Source: Lates calcarifer (taxonomy: Eukaryota; Chordata; Actinopteri; Centropomidae). Taken from it: a stretch of DNA of 64,000 bases. Where the stretch lies: contig NC_066845.1 in assembly GCF_001640805.2 (NCBI RefSeq), forward strand, positions 24,830,171 to 24,894,170, given 5' to 3'. The position numbers and the translations under genes were made by a program. The notes under the pieces are model-generated. The model saw only the letters and a list, made by a program, of their open reading frames with translations, searched no databases and was not told the DNA's origin. Positions 12,253 through 25,091 of this stretch are shown here, piece after piece (position 1 is the first letter of the stretch; each line of letters begins with the position of its first letter).

Positions 12253-13739
12253 GGAAATTATTTAGCGTTTCTTAAACAAATATTGAGACTGGTCTTTTAA
12301 GATTTACTTTTCAGTAGGAAGTAATGAGGTTGAGGCTGGGTGTCACAGACAGGGAAGGTTGGAAGATATTGAGCGACAGCAGCACTGTTTGCAGCAGCTC
12401 TGTGGTGGTTTAAAAAAACCCAAACTCAAATACTCATTTACCTTTAATATGTATGTATGAAAGCATAAATGACAGTCCTAGCTTCTGTACCAAGAGCAGC
12501 TGTTTTTGATACTTCACCATAAAGAATAAGTGTGTCAGACTGGACTGCCATGGCAGCTGTCAAAGACTCAAAGGAAGCACAGATAGCTTTATCCTGAAAT
12601 TGACTTTGCATAGCATGAATGTGTTCATTTGCATACTTATGCTGGGTATGTTACACTGCAGCCCTTAGGTTCAGTTCAAAGACATACAACCAAGAGGAAC
12701 GAAAGAACTACAAAAGATATAAATGAGCTCTGGAGATGAGGCAACTCAGAGTGATTCATTAAAATGTATGAATGAAAATGTAGAAGGAAAATAATGCAGA
12801 CATCAAACACCAGGGGAGATAAAATACACAATATAAACCACATGAAGTTAAGAGTCAACATGGAGATTAACAACATTCAAACAAGTAAACAGATGAATGA
12901 AAAGCAAAGACACAGAGAAGAAAAATGCTTCAATAAGAGCAGATAATTAGAACATAGAAACAAGAAATATGGATGGTTATATAAACCATAAAAGAGGCCT
13001 TAGTTCACGTTGCACATTGTGGAATCAGAGCATTAAACGTCTTTGATATCTTAGCTTGCAGCATTTCCTTATTCAGGCACCTAGATAAAGATTCCTGGAA
13101 AGGGAACAACATAATCATCATCTGTTCTCTCACCAGTTTGTGTGTTAGTGGGTCATAAGTGGGAATCGCTTCATTTTTGGAGTTTGTGATCTAAAAAAAG
13201 ACACAAGAATGATAACCAGCTCCACTGACCTGAGCTATCATCTGGACACATAGCAACACAGTGTATGTGTGTGAGTTTGCAGGTGTGACATTTCAGCTGT
13301 TATATAATGTTTGGAGCTTAACCTTTCCATGATAGATGGACTTGGTAAAGACTCCGGGCAGTGGATACAGAGCTGCTACTGTTCAGCTCCGAAGACTGAT
13401 GGCTTCATGGATGTTAAGAAGTTCTCCTGGCAATAAACACAAACTGGCGGAGGAGGACAAACAGCCACAAACCCACAGACCTCAAGTCAGCAGAGACGAG
13501 AAATCTTTCATGGGAAAAAAACATTTTTCACACCAATGTCCTGGGTCGATATCACAAGACACCTCCTCAGGTTCAGGCTGTAGTGTTTATCAGAGAGGGA
13601 CACGTGGAAAGAATATCAAGACATCTACAGTTGGCTCTGTTCACAGAAGCTACACAACATTATTGTTTTTAGTTTTTGTAAAAATCAGATGATAAAAAGT
13701 CCACATTCTGCAGTTTACTGAATAAAACATAAACATGTT

Positions 13740-13870
13740 TTTGTGTTAAATCCACAAAGGATCATGGAATCTGGGTAATATACAACGTTTGGCCGTGTTT
13801 CGGTTCAGTTTTTTTGGCTTATGAGATGGAAAAACACTGTATACACTGGACTTCCTGGATCGTGTGTTTT
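13740..13870. repeat. Diverged fragment related to the 10.36-10.68 kb element
   Basis: It shares GGATCATGG, TGGGTAATATACA and a following GTTTG with 10534-10562. Terminal repeats are not visible, so it is a partial copy. Confidence 0.4.
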
Positions 13871-16800
13871 TTCTCTCTCATACCTGAAACACCCTCACCA
13901 ACGCAACCCCAGTCTGAACACCTGCATAGTATCACCTTGTCAATTCTAGTTCGACCGCTTCTTGGATCTTCACTGTAGTCTCTAACAGGGCACAAAAATG
14001 AAGTTAGCGTCTGAAATAAAGAGCCAGATGCACTTGACCACTTGCGGTTTCACTGCTCAACACCCAGAGACGTGCAGAAATCTGAAGGACATCTCGACTG
14101 GTCAGTAACTCCACAGAAGTGACCCCCTTTTCCCTAGAAATTGACAGATCTGCTTCCTACAAGGCTTTCCGCAGGGGCCCTAATTCCATTTTAATTTCCT
14201 CCCAGACCTACAGTATGCATGCCATCTCTGCAATAAAGCCCACAAGATTATTTTCCAATTTAAACATTGTGTAGTCAGCTTTGTTTTCATTTTATAGTAC
14301 AAGGTAAACACTTTTAGTCGTGATTATGTTTCCTCTGACGGAGCTGATCCCCAGTCTGCTGTGATTTATTTCAGGCTGAGTCCATAGAGGGCATTTAGAG
14401 TCTGTGCACAGGGACCAGGGACATTTTTATTAATTAGTGTGTGATTTAAACATTCGAGGATGAAGCTGAGGTGGTTTGCACCGATGAGAAATGTACGTTT
14501 TACCACAGTGTTGAGCTGCTGGATCCTTTTCAGTAGAGTTATCTCAATGAAACAGGTTGAGGTTATTTGTTTTAGTTGTTTTGTTATTTTTTCTTGTTTG
14601 TTTTTAATGTTTTCAGTCCCTGAATCAGATATTACTTGAAATGATTTTAGCTGAATCAGAATCTTGGAGACAATGGTTTAAGCAGGAACTCTGCTGATAT
14701 GAAAGCTTTTCAGTAATATGGTTTGAGTATATGAAGGAATCATCTTGATCTATAGTGAGATGGGATTAAACTATCTCCTGGGTACATTTTTATCAATTAT
14801 ATTAAATCCTTTCATTCAAATTTGCAGCAGTTTCAACTCACATTCTTATTATGTTTCATTGTCGTTCTAAGCCGTCACAGTAATGACAGCAAGGGATCAG
14901 AGAACAGCTTAGATGGCGAATGAAACACTCAGTCAATCTCTGACCAATATCAAAATAACACAGCTGACTATAAATATACAATCACTCAGTAGCAGCACTG
15001 TGGCCTGATTCGCTCATGACCTGGTTCATGGTGAATGACGGATTCAGTCACATGCTTCCGAAGTCTTTTCTATCTAGGGCAGGGGCAGCTGTCCAGAAGT
15101 TATGCAAACTTTGACCAAGTTTTGTAACGGCGTCACATGACAGCCTGTCGAGGCTCGTGGTCGATGTATTGTGTAGACAAAATGGGAGATACAGGACATC
15201 TGAGGATTTCATGCACCGCAAAAAATATCAGTCCTAACAGGGTCAGTTAAAGTTGAAAGGAATTGTGACCTGAAACTGCTGTGAAATAAAATAAAGACTG
15301 AGATTCATTTACAGCAGCAGAAATGTCGCCTAAGAGATCTAACATATTTTAAGATGGAGATTTTTTTGGAGTATATACACTTGACCTAATCTGTGTTGGC
15401 AGAGGCTGTCCACTTGTTTTTGAGATAGTTGTTGTTATGTAACTTGAGGCTCCTTTATTGTGAAAGGTCCCCCAGATACCTGTCTAAATCTGTATTCAAC
15501 TGCTTGGCTTCAGAACATTCTTATACAACCACCATCTGATCACAGCAGCTTTTTTATGTATCCTGAAGCTGTTGGAGCAGCTCAGGTTTAAACATTTGAC
15601 TACTGTTTAATAGTTTATATCAGAATTAGCAAACCTGATGTCACCGAACTTAGAAACAACTTGTACTTAAATTTAAACTTTAATTAGAACGTCGGACTGC
15701 TCTCACCTGTTTGAATCAAAATTGAGTCCACATTTAGTCAAATTGTGCAGACCTTTAAAATAGTCTTATGATTCACCATCATTCTGACCTGTTGGTGTCC
15801 TATTGACCCATTACTTAACTAAGATAACAGAGAGGAATGGATGAGGACGCTAGCGAGAAAAGTGAATGTTGTTCAGTGGAGTAGCACTAGAGAATCTAGT
15901 CCAGTTTCAAGAAGCTTTGGTTATTTGCAGGTTGGAACACCCCACGGTCTGTCCCTATTAAATCTATCTTACTCACTACTTAGACCTACCTTATATAACA
16001 GCTGCTTCAGCAGGATGTTGACAACTAAACTTCAATATGTAGCAAGTTCAACAGGATCTCCTCAAGCCCACTCCGTCAGACAGATCTTCAACTGTCCTGA
16101 GACAGGTTGTGCCAATCGCAACTGTATATCTTGATACGATAAAGCGTTTTTGTTAACAACCAAAATGGCTGCCACTGAAGTGGGGAGGTCTGTTGAACAA
16201 ACTCTGTGCTGTTCCATGTTACTTTGCACTGATTAGTTGGAGGTCCGTACAGTTTTGATCTATTGCAACCATTCATAACGCACCTTGGAAATCAAAAAGT
16301 GACCGGGGAGGTTTCCAGGCAAAAGCTGTACAAAAGTGATGAAAAATAGTGAAACTCTTTCTTAATGGATAAATCACTGATCACTAATCAGACATAGTGC
16401 ATGTGCACAACAGAATGCACCTTGGCTTTGCAGGACTAATCATTTAGGATGAAGTAGAGAGGTCAGTGGGATCAGAGGCTCCTGGATCTCCATTCGGTTG
16501 TAAAATTGGAAATCCAACTTTACCAGGTCAACTCTAGTTCAGACCAGCCTCTGTCATCAAGATAATAATCCAGTTTTCCTCAGATGTCATAGACCAGCTG
16601 TCTCTTAGTGGTCATCCTCTATCAGCAGCTTTGTAGTTGTTAGATGTCACAGGTCAGAGGTCACAGGTAGAAGCACCGCTTTGAGGTTCAAGTCCCCAAA
16701 GCAATTATCTGATGACTGGAAAGGAAAACGCTGAGAGGCACAGCGGATGTTCTAAAGGGTTCCTGTTAATGTTTGTGTTCACTAGATGTGTGCTCGTTTA

Positions 16801-19202
16801 TTGCTGCCTTCCTCGTGTCATCCTTCCTTTGTCATCCTCCATTGTACTTTTTTCTCTCAACCTCTCTCTCACTTCTCAACCTTAGAGGGGCCTGGACAAT
16901 GAACAGCTGTCAGCAGTAATACTAGTGTTGAAACAATCATGGATGACTTTGCTCTTCCAAATGACCGACAGGGTTGAGACGTGTCCATGTGTTAAGCAGA
17001 GTCCACGTCATCCATCACTGAAGAGATTTTTTATGTATCATAAGTATTTGGCCACCATCTTTGATTTCAGGTGACAACGTTTTAAGGTGAAGACTAGCTG
17101 GGAACTGACCAGGCGTCTACACATATGATTCGTTGTGAGATACACTGCATTTCTGACTAGTTTTGAAGATATCATCCATAGATATTGTCTTTATTGGTTA
17201 GATGTTAAATCACGGTATGTTCGTCATGTTGTTAGAGGTACAAGCTAATGTAATTGGCTAGTGCTAGCAAGTTAGTATTGACATCGTAGCTTTCCTAAAT
17301 CCCCTGCAACTGTCTTAACAAAGCCAGACACCAGCAGGTTAAATGATTCTTTCAATACTTGTTCTAGACAAACAAAGTGTGTCATGGTGGCTTAAATATA
17401 ATGATACAAGTAAGATACAGGTGTATGTGCTGCATTATCAATCTTTTGCAAGGTTTTATAGCCACTGCCAGAGCCCTCTGCAGAGGCAGCCACGCTGTAC
17501 CGGCTCCATTCAAATGAATCTCAATGTGGCCTTACTCTTTAACCTGTTTTATACACAGCCCATTCTCCTGGTTCTGATGACTGGATTTGCAGGGTAGAGT
17601 TCAGTCAGTCCACGCAGACACAAACTTGCACAAAATACAAGGACATTCTTTGTACTATTTTGTAATAACTTAGCTAGTTATTGCATGCAGTTTGACGTTC
17701 TGTAGACCAACATTGTAGGTGGCACATAAACTCCACACTTTGTCTAAATCGTGTTAATGGATTTTGCTTCCAAATAGGATTTACTTCACATTCAGGCTGT
17801 TTATGAATGTTAGTAGCTGCAGTCAGGGAAGAAAATTACCCTGTGACTTCTTACAACAGTATCCCCTTTTATAATTCCTAAAAAGCACAATGAGCTGATG
17901 ACCTTTACCACAATCTGTCCTTCTTCTTTTTTTTTTTCAAATAGTCTCTGCACTACCCCATAAATGATTCACACAACTCCGCCTGAGCCTGTATTAATAA
18001 CTAATAAGGCTAAGTGACATGAGGGAACAGCTAGTTCGCTGGCACAGGAGAAGGTCAAAAAGGTCTGAGATTATACTGGTCACGCTGAGACAAAATGTCC
18101 ACTCCTAAAGCAGGATGCCATCTGATCAAGAGTACAAATGCTTGTATTATCCAAGCAGCTTGTAAATTATATCGGTCATTACGTGCCTTTTGGTTTTGGG
18201 AATTATTCATGCCAGTATGGTCTGCTACAGCACCGTATATTGGCTTGAGTGGGCTGCCTTGTATAGTAAAAGTCAGCTATACTCAGAATTTGTGAAATAT
18301 GAGTTGATCTCTTGATCCTCAGGCTAGATAATGCAAACGGCTCGCAACCTCCACGATTTAATCAGATAAATCCTGCTTTTCACTAATGTGGTTTAAGAGG
18401 ATTTCCTCTATACGTTATTATGGCATCATTTCCTGGGAAGAGATAATTTCCTTTTTCCTAACTCTGCATCATATGTTTGACTCTATTATTTTGTAAAAAT
18501 AACCTCAAGGTTTCTTCTTCTACATACATAAAAGTGTCCACACACCTACACTCAATTGAACACATGCTCACATGTTACCTCGACCAGCAGGAGAATAATA
18601 CAACATCTATCATGACAGCATCAAAGTGGCCTTTCCCATTGATTTCCTGTTTCTGTGTCACAGAGAAACAGGTTGGCTAATAGGCTGAGTTATGCAACAG
18701 CATGCAGCTGAAGGCTTTTACCCATAAATCCCTGCCAGTGCTCAACTTGAGGAGATTAAAGTTGAGCGAATGCCCACCCTGACAGCAGCACATGGACGTG
18801 GGTGCTGCAGGGTCATTTTCAGTTATTTTTCACTCCACCAGAATAAAGTAAAGGAGATTTGAAACTTTACTTGAAACTTTTGAGTTTTGACTTCGTACTC
18901 CAACCCAGACAGATGCAGAATTAGGATTTTGTGTGTTTAAGGTGCAAAAAAATGCATAAATACAAAAGAATTAAAATAACATAGGAACACTGTGTGAAAC
19001 AATGTACCTTTTTGTTTCTCTAGCAGCAGTTTCCTCTGCGATTAATTTGTAAAACTCAAGAGTTTGGATGCTAATCGCAAGAGAGCTGAATCAACAGTCT
19101 GTAAAATCACTTGTGTTTGCACTCCATAATTCCTCAGAACAAACAGAAAGGAAATATTTGTTTATTGTCTCGTCTCCCGGACTCTGAATGCTGGGACAAA
19201 CT

Positions 19203-19655
19203 GTTAATTACGTGCTTGGTTAGGAGAGCTTGCCTTCTGTCTCATAATCCAGTTATTTCCTCTGCGTGTAGAGACTATATGACTGTGTAGAGGAACACCC
19301 TGAGAATCTGGCTGCTGTATGTCTCTTTGTTCTGCGTCAGGTCGTCATGTGACTTGCAAAGGGAAGCACTTTATTCTGCTCTGTTGGCTCTTTTTATGTA
19401 TTTAAAGCTTCAGCTTTAATTAGCCTGTACGTGCTTCCCAGCGTTCTGGTCCACATTAAACACAGATGACTACCATCACTCTCGGCAAAGGCACCTGTCC
19501 CGACGTAATAAATTTGGATTTTTTATTAGCATCATTATTTTCCCCCGTGTCGTCAGTCTGCTCTACCTACAGCTCAGCAGGTTTCTGCTCGGCCGCTGCT
19601 TTGTGCCAAAAGATTTATTTGTATTACCTTGTTGGATCAGTTTTGTCCGACACAC
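19203..19655. promoter_or_regulatory. Possible enhancer patch
   Basis: GTTAATTA (19203), CTTTAATTAG (19415-19424), CGTAATAAATTT and TTTTTATTAGC (about 19504-19530) are homeodomain/Hox-like sites set in sequence of mixed composition without repeats. Conservation cannot be seen from one sequence. Confidence 0.2.
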
Positions 19656-21029
19656 TTGGCTGAAACAGGAGCGACTGTTGTTCCACAGAGGGTCAATAAC
19701 ATGGGTTTGCAGTGTTGAACTGATCTAGACACCAAAAAAAAAAAAAAAAACATATAGTGCAACTGTTGTCTGTCACAAGGCTTCTGTATTAACACATAGA
19801 AAGATTTGTTCTGTATCATAAACTGAGCTACATGTTTTGGAAATCCTAACGTCATGAATACAGGTTTTTAATTTTTTAGTTTAGTTCCACATCTATTTAT
19901 TTATTTTATAACTGTTAAATTCTAATCTCAGTATTTTTTTTTCGTTCTACATGATAGTCCTGTGTAGAAGTCTGATACAGTGATACCTTTAATTATTTAA
20001 TCTAATTATTGTATTGTATTATTGTAAATATAATATTAGAATAGACACTGAGACACAAAGCCTGTGTTATTTGTTTGTTTCTGTTAAATGTAAACGCCAC
20101 AACTTGTTTAAAAACCCACATTCCCAGACAGAAATACACAGACATGACCTCGGTTTCAGGTCTACATCTCCGATTAGCTGTTTTAGTGCAATATAGTATA
20201 TAATCTTTCAAGCAATAACAACATACTAACTACCAGTCACCCTTGAGCAAGGCATTTGGCCTCCAGTTACCCAGCAGGGCTCCTTTTTGGCTGGCAACAA
20301 GTGGCAAACCCAGTGTCTTACTGCCCCAGTTAATATAGAATTTCATAGAATGCAGTTCATCAGATGGCCACTAGATGGCTTTTAAAAAACTGCTGCTGAC
20401 CACGTAGTAAGGGAAGAGTTGCTAGCTACTCCTATTACGAGATGGAGCTAGGTGACCTCTCATCTTACAGGTGCATTTACACCTGATCTTAGACCTGTTG
20501 AAGGCGTGCTCACCTTAATTGACGGGCTTCTAAGGCTATTGCAGTCAGTGGTAATCGTTGTTGCCTATATTTAGAATCAGATACTGAGACTGTAAAGAGT
20601 CGTAGTCATCCATGTCAAGGCTGATTGTTCCAGTAATTTTAAAGGCACTTGGATTTTCCATGTTTTCCCTCTCAACTCTGAAGCTTCGTCACTTCTGTGG
20701 CCTGATGGGTATTCCCTGGGATGGAAACAGAAACCTCAGAAAGTCCTGTGTGTTGTATAGCAGGCCCTACATGCAGTTTTTATTACTATTAGTTGATTTT
20801 AAGGCTGTTATTGATTAAAAAAAACAAACAAACAGGTATGCTCAGTCAACTTTCCTTCAAAAATCAATAACTTTACAGTTTGATTTTCCTGCCCCAGTGA
20901 ACAAAATGACCCCAAAATACTATATTTGCATAATAGTGATGGTGTTTCTGATCAATACCAATGATGAATTACTTCTTACTGTGTTTTGCATGAAGGTAAC
21001 AGAAACTTTCCTCTCTTTCCTGTTTTCAG

Positions 21030-21083
21030 CCAGCTATTTTTGGGACATTAACCAATGAGAGAGCACGGTTTGACAACAGACTG
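21030..21083 (+). CDS. Candidate 54-nt exon of an unknown gene
   Basis: The acceptor-like tract CTTTCCTGTTTTCAG and the strong donor CTG|GTGAGT bound exactly 54 nt. Only phase 0 is open (PAIFGTLTNERARFDNRL); the other two phases contain stops. The peptide looks protein-like but I do not recognise it. It shares phase 0 and strand with the candidate at 9735-9776, so both could belong to one plus-strand gene with long introns. Confidence 0.3.
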
Positions 21084-21359
21084 GTGAGTCACCTCCATAT
21101 GAACTTTTTCTAACTGAATAACAACACTCACAGTGTCAGGACGTTTGGGTTTTGAAGGTGTAAGGGTGACGTTGGTTTTAATTGAAAAACCTCAAGTAAT
21201 GGGAATTTTAATTAACTTAAAATTCCTGAGGATAAATATTCCCAAAAGCAGCAACAGATGTCTGCATTACTCTGCTTGTGTGCATGTGTGTACGGGTGTG
21301 TGTTATTGTTTTCAGAGTCTACCCTCTAAATATGGTGGAATGTGACTTTTCGTTAATAC

Positions 21360-21720
21360 ATTATGAAAGTAACGTCTTCTTTCGGCACAATTCAAGCATT
21401 CCCCTGCATGACAGATGGCAAAAATCTTGTTTCTTTGTTGACGATACCACGTTCAGACAGAGCACAAAGATTTCCTTGGTGTTTCTGCTGTTGTGAAATG
21501 CAAATGGCGATGGCAGACGCCACAGAAAGCCAATTAACCAGCAACAAAGGAAATTATTAAGCCACCCGGTTGTTTGCCTGGCTAGATCTATCGGAGAAGG
21601 GGAATCTCTGGTGAGCCTGCGCCAACTGGCACATCTTATTTAATTACTTAGCCCAGCGGCACCAAATGAAGCCGGCAGATTTATGGATTCGTCCATTTCC
21701 CATTTATCAGAAAACAATAA
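21360..21720. promoter_or_regulatory. Possible enhancer patch
   Basis: A POU octamer ATGCAAAT (21498-21505), CCAATTAACC, a Sox/TCF-like ACAAAGG (21544-21550), AAATTATTAAG and TTTAATTACTTAG lie within 200 bases. The region has no repeats or open frames. Confidence 0.25.
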
Positions 21721-23189
21721 AAACATCCCTTTATGCTCTGTCTCCAAAACACCCTCGGGCCCAGCTCTCTGCTCTGACTATAGGACTTTGCCTTTTTGCA
21801 GTTTGGTCTTAGTGATGGACTGCAGCAGGTGTGGTGGGCGTCCAGCGTTGATTCACAGGTACAATGTGTATTGGAGCTGAGCATAAAAGACTGTTTAAGC
21901 GCTTTGAAAACGTGAAGAGCCAAATTTGGTCCAAGTCCAGAGTGGATTAGTGATGTTTGGTGGCATTTTGTTCTGGTGGAATGTGTCCAAGTTTTTTCAG
22001 CTGCTCAGAGGAACAAAGTTTCCATTAAGATGTGAATGGAGAAAGACAACTGATAACTGCTTTTCATTAGAAACTGTATATATGCATTTCAGAACTGGAG
22101 ATAAAGCTGTGTTTATAAATGTGCTGATTTAGACTTGAACATGAAGAATTTCAATTTAGCTGTTGTTTTGTGTTAAAGACCTGTCAATCAGTCGTGTTTC
22201 ACGCTGAAGTACACGCTCTAACAGCCATTGAATTGGGTCTTTAAAGGACATTTTTCTATTTGTTTGTTTTGTTCTTTGGCCACAGAAGTTTAACATATAC
22301 ATACATAATTCATAGTATATATGGATAATTAGTTATTAGTATATTTCACGACTGGTCTAAAATAAGAATACAGCCCTGTTTTTTACTGTGTTTAGACACA
22401 TCACTGATATTAACAAGCCTTAAACCTCAACACAAAACAATCACTTACATCCACTTTCTGTCTTGTTTATGCGTAGATTAAGACTCGTCAATTAATTTTT
22501 GAGAGAAGCAAGTTCCACTCCTGTGTTTTGGGAACCTTGGCCCTCAAACTGTGGCTTTGAAAAGCTTTTATTATGTTCATAACACTCTTTCACAGGCTTT
22601 TCTATCATGCAGCACGAAAGCAGGGGAATTACTAATCACTTGTGTTTTGAGAACCACATCCATTTTAAATTTATTACAAACACCAAATACCTTTCAATGT
22701 CACAATCTGACATATTGACTGAAATGCCTCCATAATAATTCCTGAAACTAAATTTCCATTTCATATATTGTTGGTTCCCAGTTTAGGATGTTGACAAGAG
22801 TCAAAAGTTTATTTATTTAACAAGATAATTTCATTGCTTTTCTAAGCCTCTCCAGTTAATGCAGCCTTTTTACTGAAGTGGTGGAAACAATATGGGCTGA
22901 AATTCATGAGTTGATGTGGTTTTAAAAGAAGCTAAAAAAAAAACCCTGTCACTCATCACCCTGCTCTGCATGTGTGCACTCATCAGGGGGTCACAAATCA
23001 GACTTTTTAAGGATCACGGGCTAAAGCTATAGAAAACCACCACACAACATTAATGCCAGGCTTTCTTTTTACCCGGTTTAAGTCTTTTAGATGATCCACT
23101 CAGGGCTCATTTCCCCTTTTCCCTTAAGAACTGTGAGGTTAGGTGAGGTTTCCTCTTCCATCCCCTCTGGATTTTGTGTTGGACTCAGA

Positions 23190-23950
23190 CGTGTGAAGGC
23201 CCAGGTGGGGCGGTGGCAGGCGCTGGCCAAAGATTATGCTAACGTTATGGAAACCGAACAATAGGACTCTCAGTGGGACAGGCAGCCAGAGAAGACAGCC
23301 GCCATGATATCACTGCAGACGGCTTAACTCTCATGCATCACGGGTCTTTGTGGGATTAATCTAATAATAAAGCCAGAATTGTGCCTAAATCCTAATTGAT
23401 TTTTTTTCCACCCATACAGACATTGTACTCATCTTTGAATAGTGGATAAATCCGACATGCAGCTGCATCTGAGAAGTAGAACAAGGATGAGGACTATCAT
23501 TTTCCACATTTTGTAAAATAGAATAGGAAAGAAAAAGCCTTCATTTTGCAGTCTTACTGTCAAGAGGTTTTCTTCATGTTGTGTCCAGAATCAATATGCA
23601 TTCAAACACAAAGTAAATTGCAACAAAATCTAATAAGGAGCCTGACGTGAATAAGACTTTGATGCTATTGCCATTAACTTGATGACTACTGTAATTTAAT
23701 GACAGACAATTTACTGCAGTCATTTGTCAACAGTTGTGAAGCTCTTTGATTTTAATTAAAGATGAATAAAGAGATGAATAAAGCAGCACCAAATGGCTTA
23801 TATTGGATCAGAACCCTTTGACCGTTAATAGGGATGGGTTTCCCATGACAACGACAGCAGGATGCCGACTGAGGAGGCAAATGCTGTGAATTTTAATGAA
23901 GGTTGGGTTTTGGTTGCCGGATGAGTGTCTCCTATTAAACCAGGTAGGAG
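23190..23950. promoter_or_regulatory. Possible enhancer patch (two blocks)
   Basis: Block one (about 23220-23400) has GGGATTAATCTAATAATAAAG and CCTAATTGATT. Block two (about 23620-23950) has TAATTTAATGACAGAC (homeodomain next to a Meis-like TGACAG) and TTTGATTTTAATTAAAG at 23745-23761. No repeat content is recognised. Confidence 0.25.
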
Positions 23951-24092
23951 CTGTTTACAGTCTTTTACTGTTAAGAGTCAATTTGTCTGAGAGGAGAGTA
24001 GCTCTGAGTAACATATAACACAAATGACATATGGATAACGTACGCTGTAACTATATGGTTGTCTTTGTATCTTTGTAATCACACTATAGGAG

Positions 24093-24775
24093 TTAGGGCT
24101 GCAACTGATGATCATGTTGAATTAAGCAGTGAAGTGTTGATAAAACGATTCTGTCTATTGTCCATTTAGCAGCCTCTCTGGAGCTTTCAGTCATATTGTA
24201 CAATATTCATGAGCAGATGGAGTTTTCCCACTTCCCAGTTATTTTCCCAGTTTCCCAAAATAAGATGCTCAGATTTTCATTAGCTTTAAAGTTGAGATTG
24301 AAAGTTCTTCCGTGATCTTAAGAGTCACAGAGTTAGCTATCAAAATTTATACCACCCTTATGTCTGTGGGTTAGCAATTAGCCTAGCTTGGCAGAAAGAG
24401 TGGAACTCTGTTCTTGTTGTCTAAAGAACATGCCTTTTGCCACATCTAGAATTACCACAATGGATCTTAATCTGCAGGCGAACAGAGATGTAAAAACTTT
24501 TTTTTTTTACTTTTTAACTTTAGCTAATGTAACAGAGACAGGCTAGCTGTTTGCCCCTGCTTCCAGTCTTCCAGCTAAGCTAAGCTAATGGCCTCTTGGT
24601 TCTTGCCTCACACTAAATGTGCAGACCTGAAAGTGATTTTCTCATCTAACTGTCAGTTTACTGTATTTCCCAAAATGGCAAACAGTACCTTCAAATGATA
24701 AATCCATTATCAGGTTTGTTGTCTCACAGCTTTTTGTTGGCTAATCATGTGAGCAACTCGTTGCTTCAGCTCTAA
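24093..24775. mobile_element. Inverted-repeat element with nested repeat
   Basis: It begins TTAGGGCTGCAACTGATG and ends CGTTGCTTCAGCTCTAA, whose reverse complement is TTAGAGCTGAAGCAACG. From general knowledge, this terminus (AGGGCTGCAACTAACGATTA) is common in teleosts. A second fish-type repeat appears to be nested at about 24542-24596, with GCTAGCTGTTTGCCCCTG and GCTAAGCTAAGCTAATGG. No coding sequence. Confidence 0.55.
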
Positions 24776-25056
24776 TTCTGACGTGATTGCTTCCAGTTAC
24801 AGGATTGTTGGTCAGTCTGTGAGGCTTCCCTGCTGCCAAAGTACATTTAGATGCTCGCACTCACAGCTCATTTTAACAATTGGTCTTTTCACCCTTTGTT
24901 AATGTCACAGACCCAGAGCATCCCTTACATAACTCTAAGCCAGACTGAGAAAGGTATGATCAGTATGTGGCACATGAACGATGTGTGTTTAACTTTAAAA
25001 TCCAGGGTGGTTGCATAAGCCTGGTATAAGAGCACTGGTTATGTAAACGTGTTTCT

Positions 25057-25057
<1 letters not shown>

Positions 25058-25088
<31 letters not shown>
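25058..25088 (+). repeat. 31-base poly(A) tract
   Basis: An uninterrupted A-run with no AATAAA nearby upstream. It could be the tail of an inserted retrosequence, but the preceding 300 bases show no recognisable SINE or LINE. Confidence 0.7.

Positions 25089-25091
<3 letters not shown>

Larger units (their letters stand above)
9777..21029. other. Non-coding stretch, intronic or intergenic
   Basis: It holds an inverted-repeat element (10.36-10.68 kb) and a related fragment (13.74-13.87 kb), a copy of a second element (11.92-12.25 kb), a (CA)n tract, and a motif-rich patch at 19.2-19.65 kb. Apart from these I see nothing between 12.3 and 19.2 kb. Confidence 0.6.
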
